Part shown: positions 25,433 to 25,464 of the stretch, piece after piece
How the letters are laid out: each line of letters opens with the position of its first letter
How positions within the stretch are numbered: the first letter of the stretch is position 1
Assembly (NCBI GenBank): GCA_023091735.1
Contig: JALKBU010000767.1
Coordinates: forward strand, 1-25,464
Direction: 5' to 3'
Source: Trichomonas tenax
Taxonomy: Eukaryota > Parabasalia > Trichomonadida > Trichomonadidae
DNA: 25,464 nucleotides
Notes under the pieces: generated by a model
The model's input: only the letters and a program-made list of their open reading frames with translations
Databases searched by the model: none
What the model was told of the DNA's origin: nothing
Made by a program: the position numbers and the translations under genes

Positions 25433-25464
25433 CGAGTAATGTGGATCGATAAATGGAGTATATG

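Noticed and set aside
1..25464. CRISPR array, rRNA or bacterial operon structure
   Set aside because: No regularly spaced direct repeats, no rRNA-like sequence and no ribosome-binding-site pattern are seen. The gene families are eukaryotic.

Overview
The window looks like nuclear DNA of a parabasalid (trichomonad) protist. The evidence is a set of families typical of that group: a broken BspA-like leucine-rich-repeat gene, a broken ankyrin-repeat gene, two glycine-rich surface-protein genes (one with VSP/furin-like CxxC repeats), Myb-like genes and a decayed fragment that resembles a Maverick (Polinton) element. Long genes carry no introns and the spacers are AT-rich. Two genes have a TAAA overlapping the stop codon, the poly(A) signal described in Trichomonas vaginalis. 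The T. vaginalis initiator (TCAYW just before the ATG) is not evident before the intact genes, so another trichomonad, such as a Tritrichomonas, is possible. Species cannot be settled from sequence alone.

Layout: an RRM/SR-like protein gene (428-1228, +); a 1405-residue alpha-solenoid protein of unknown function (1708-5925, -); a BspA-like pseudogene (6443-7815, +); a Myb-like relic (8031-8339, -) and other coding fossils to 9720; a Myb-like plus U-box-like gene (9721-10791, -); fragments of a multi-membrane-span pseudogene (11140-11948 and 13899-14419, -) on both sides of a 1.7 kb viral-type cassette (12044-13715: tail-collar-like pseudogene, HNH-like gene, small basic ORF, opposing broken ORF); a noncoding stretch with direct repeats, a 46-nt purine run and a GC-rich hairpin followed by T8 (14454-14888); a glycine-rich/Cys-rich surface-protein pseudogene (15020-16427, +) that runs into a 646-bp MITE-like element with 93-bp inverted ends (16391-17036); a secretory PDI-like gene with CPSS in place of CxxC (17218-18210, +), whose stop codon lies in a strong hairpin; an ankyrin pseudogene (18427-19290, -) abutting head-to-head a glycine-rich fragment (19306-19914, +); a HID1-family gene (20091-22823, -) with a ~310-residue KKGKK/EPEPEEEE repeat domain; and 2.6 kb of AT-rich noncoding DNA ending in three successive long hairpins (25008-25432).

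Only five long genes appear intact and cellular: the RRM protein, the solenoid, the Myb/U-box protein, the PDI-like protein and HID1. They are unrelated housekeeping or regulatory genes, not a pathway. Much of the rest is accessory-family debris broken by TAA, TAG and TGA and by frameshifts. The observations most worth follow-up are the terminal hairpin cluster, the GC-rich G.U-compensated hairpin, the MITE, the HID1 insertion and a near-identical 16-17 nt motif just upstream of two unrelated genes.
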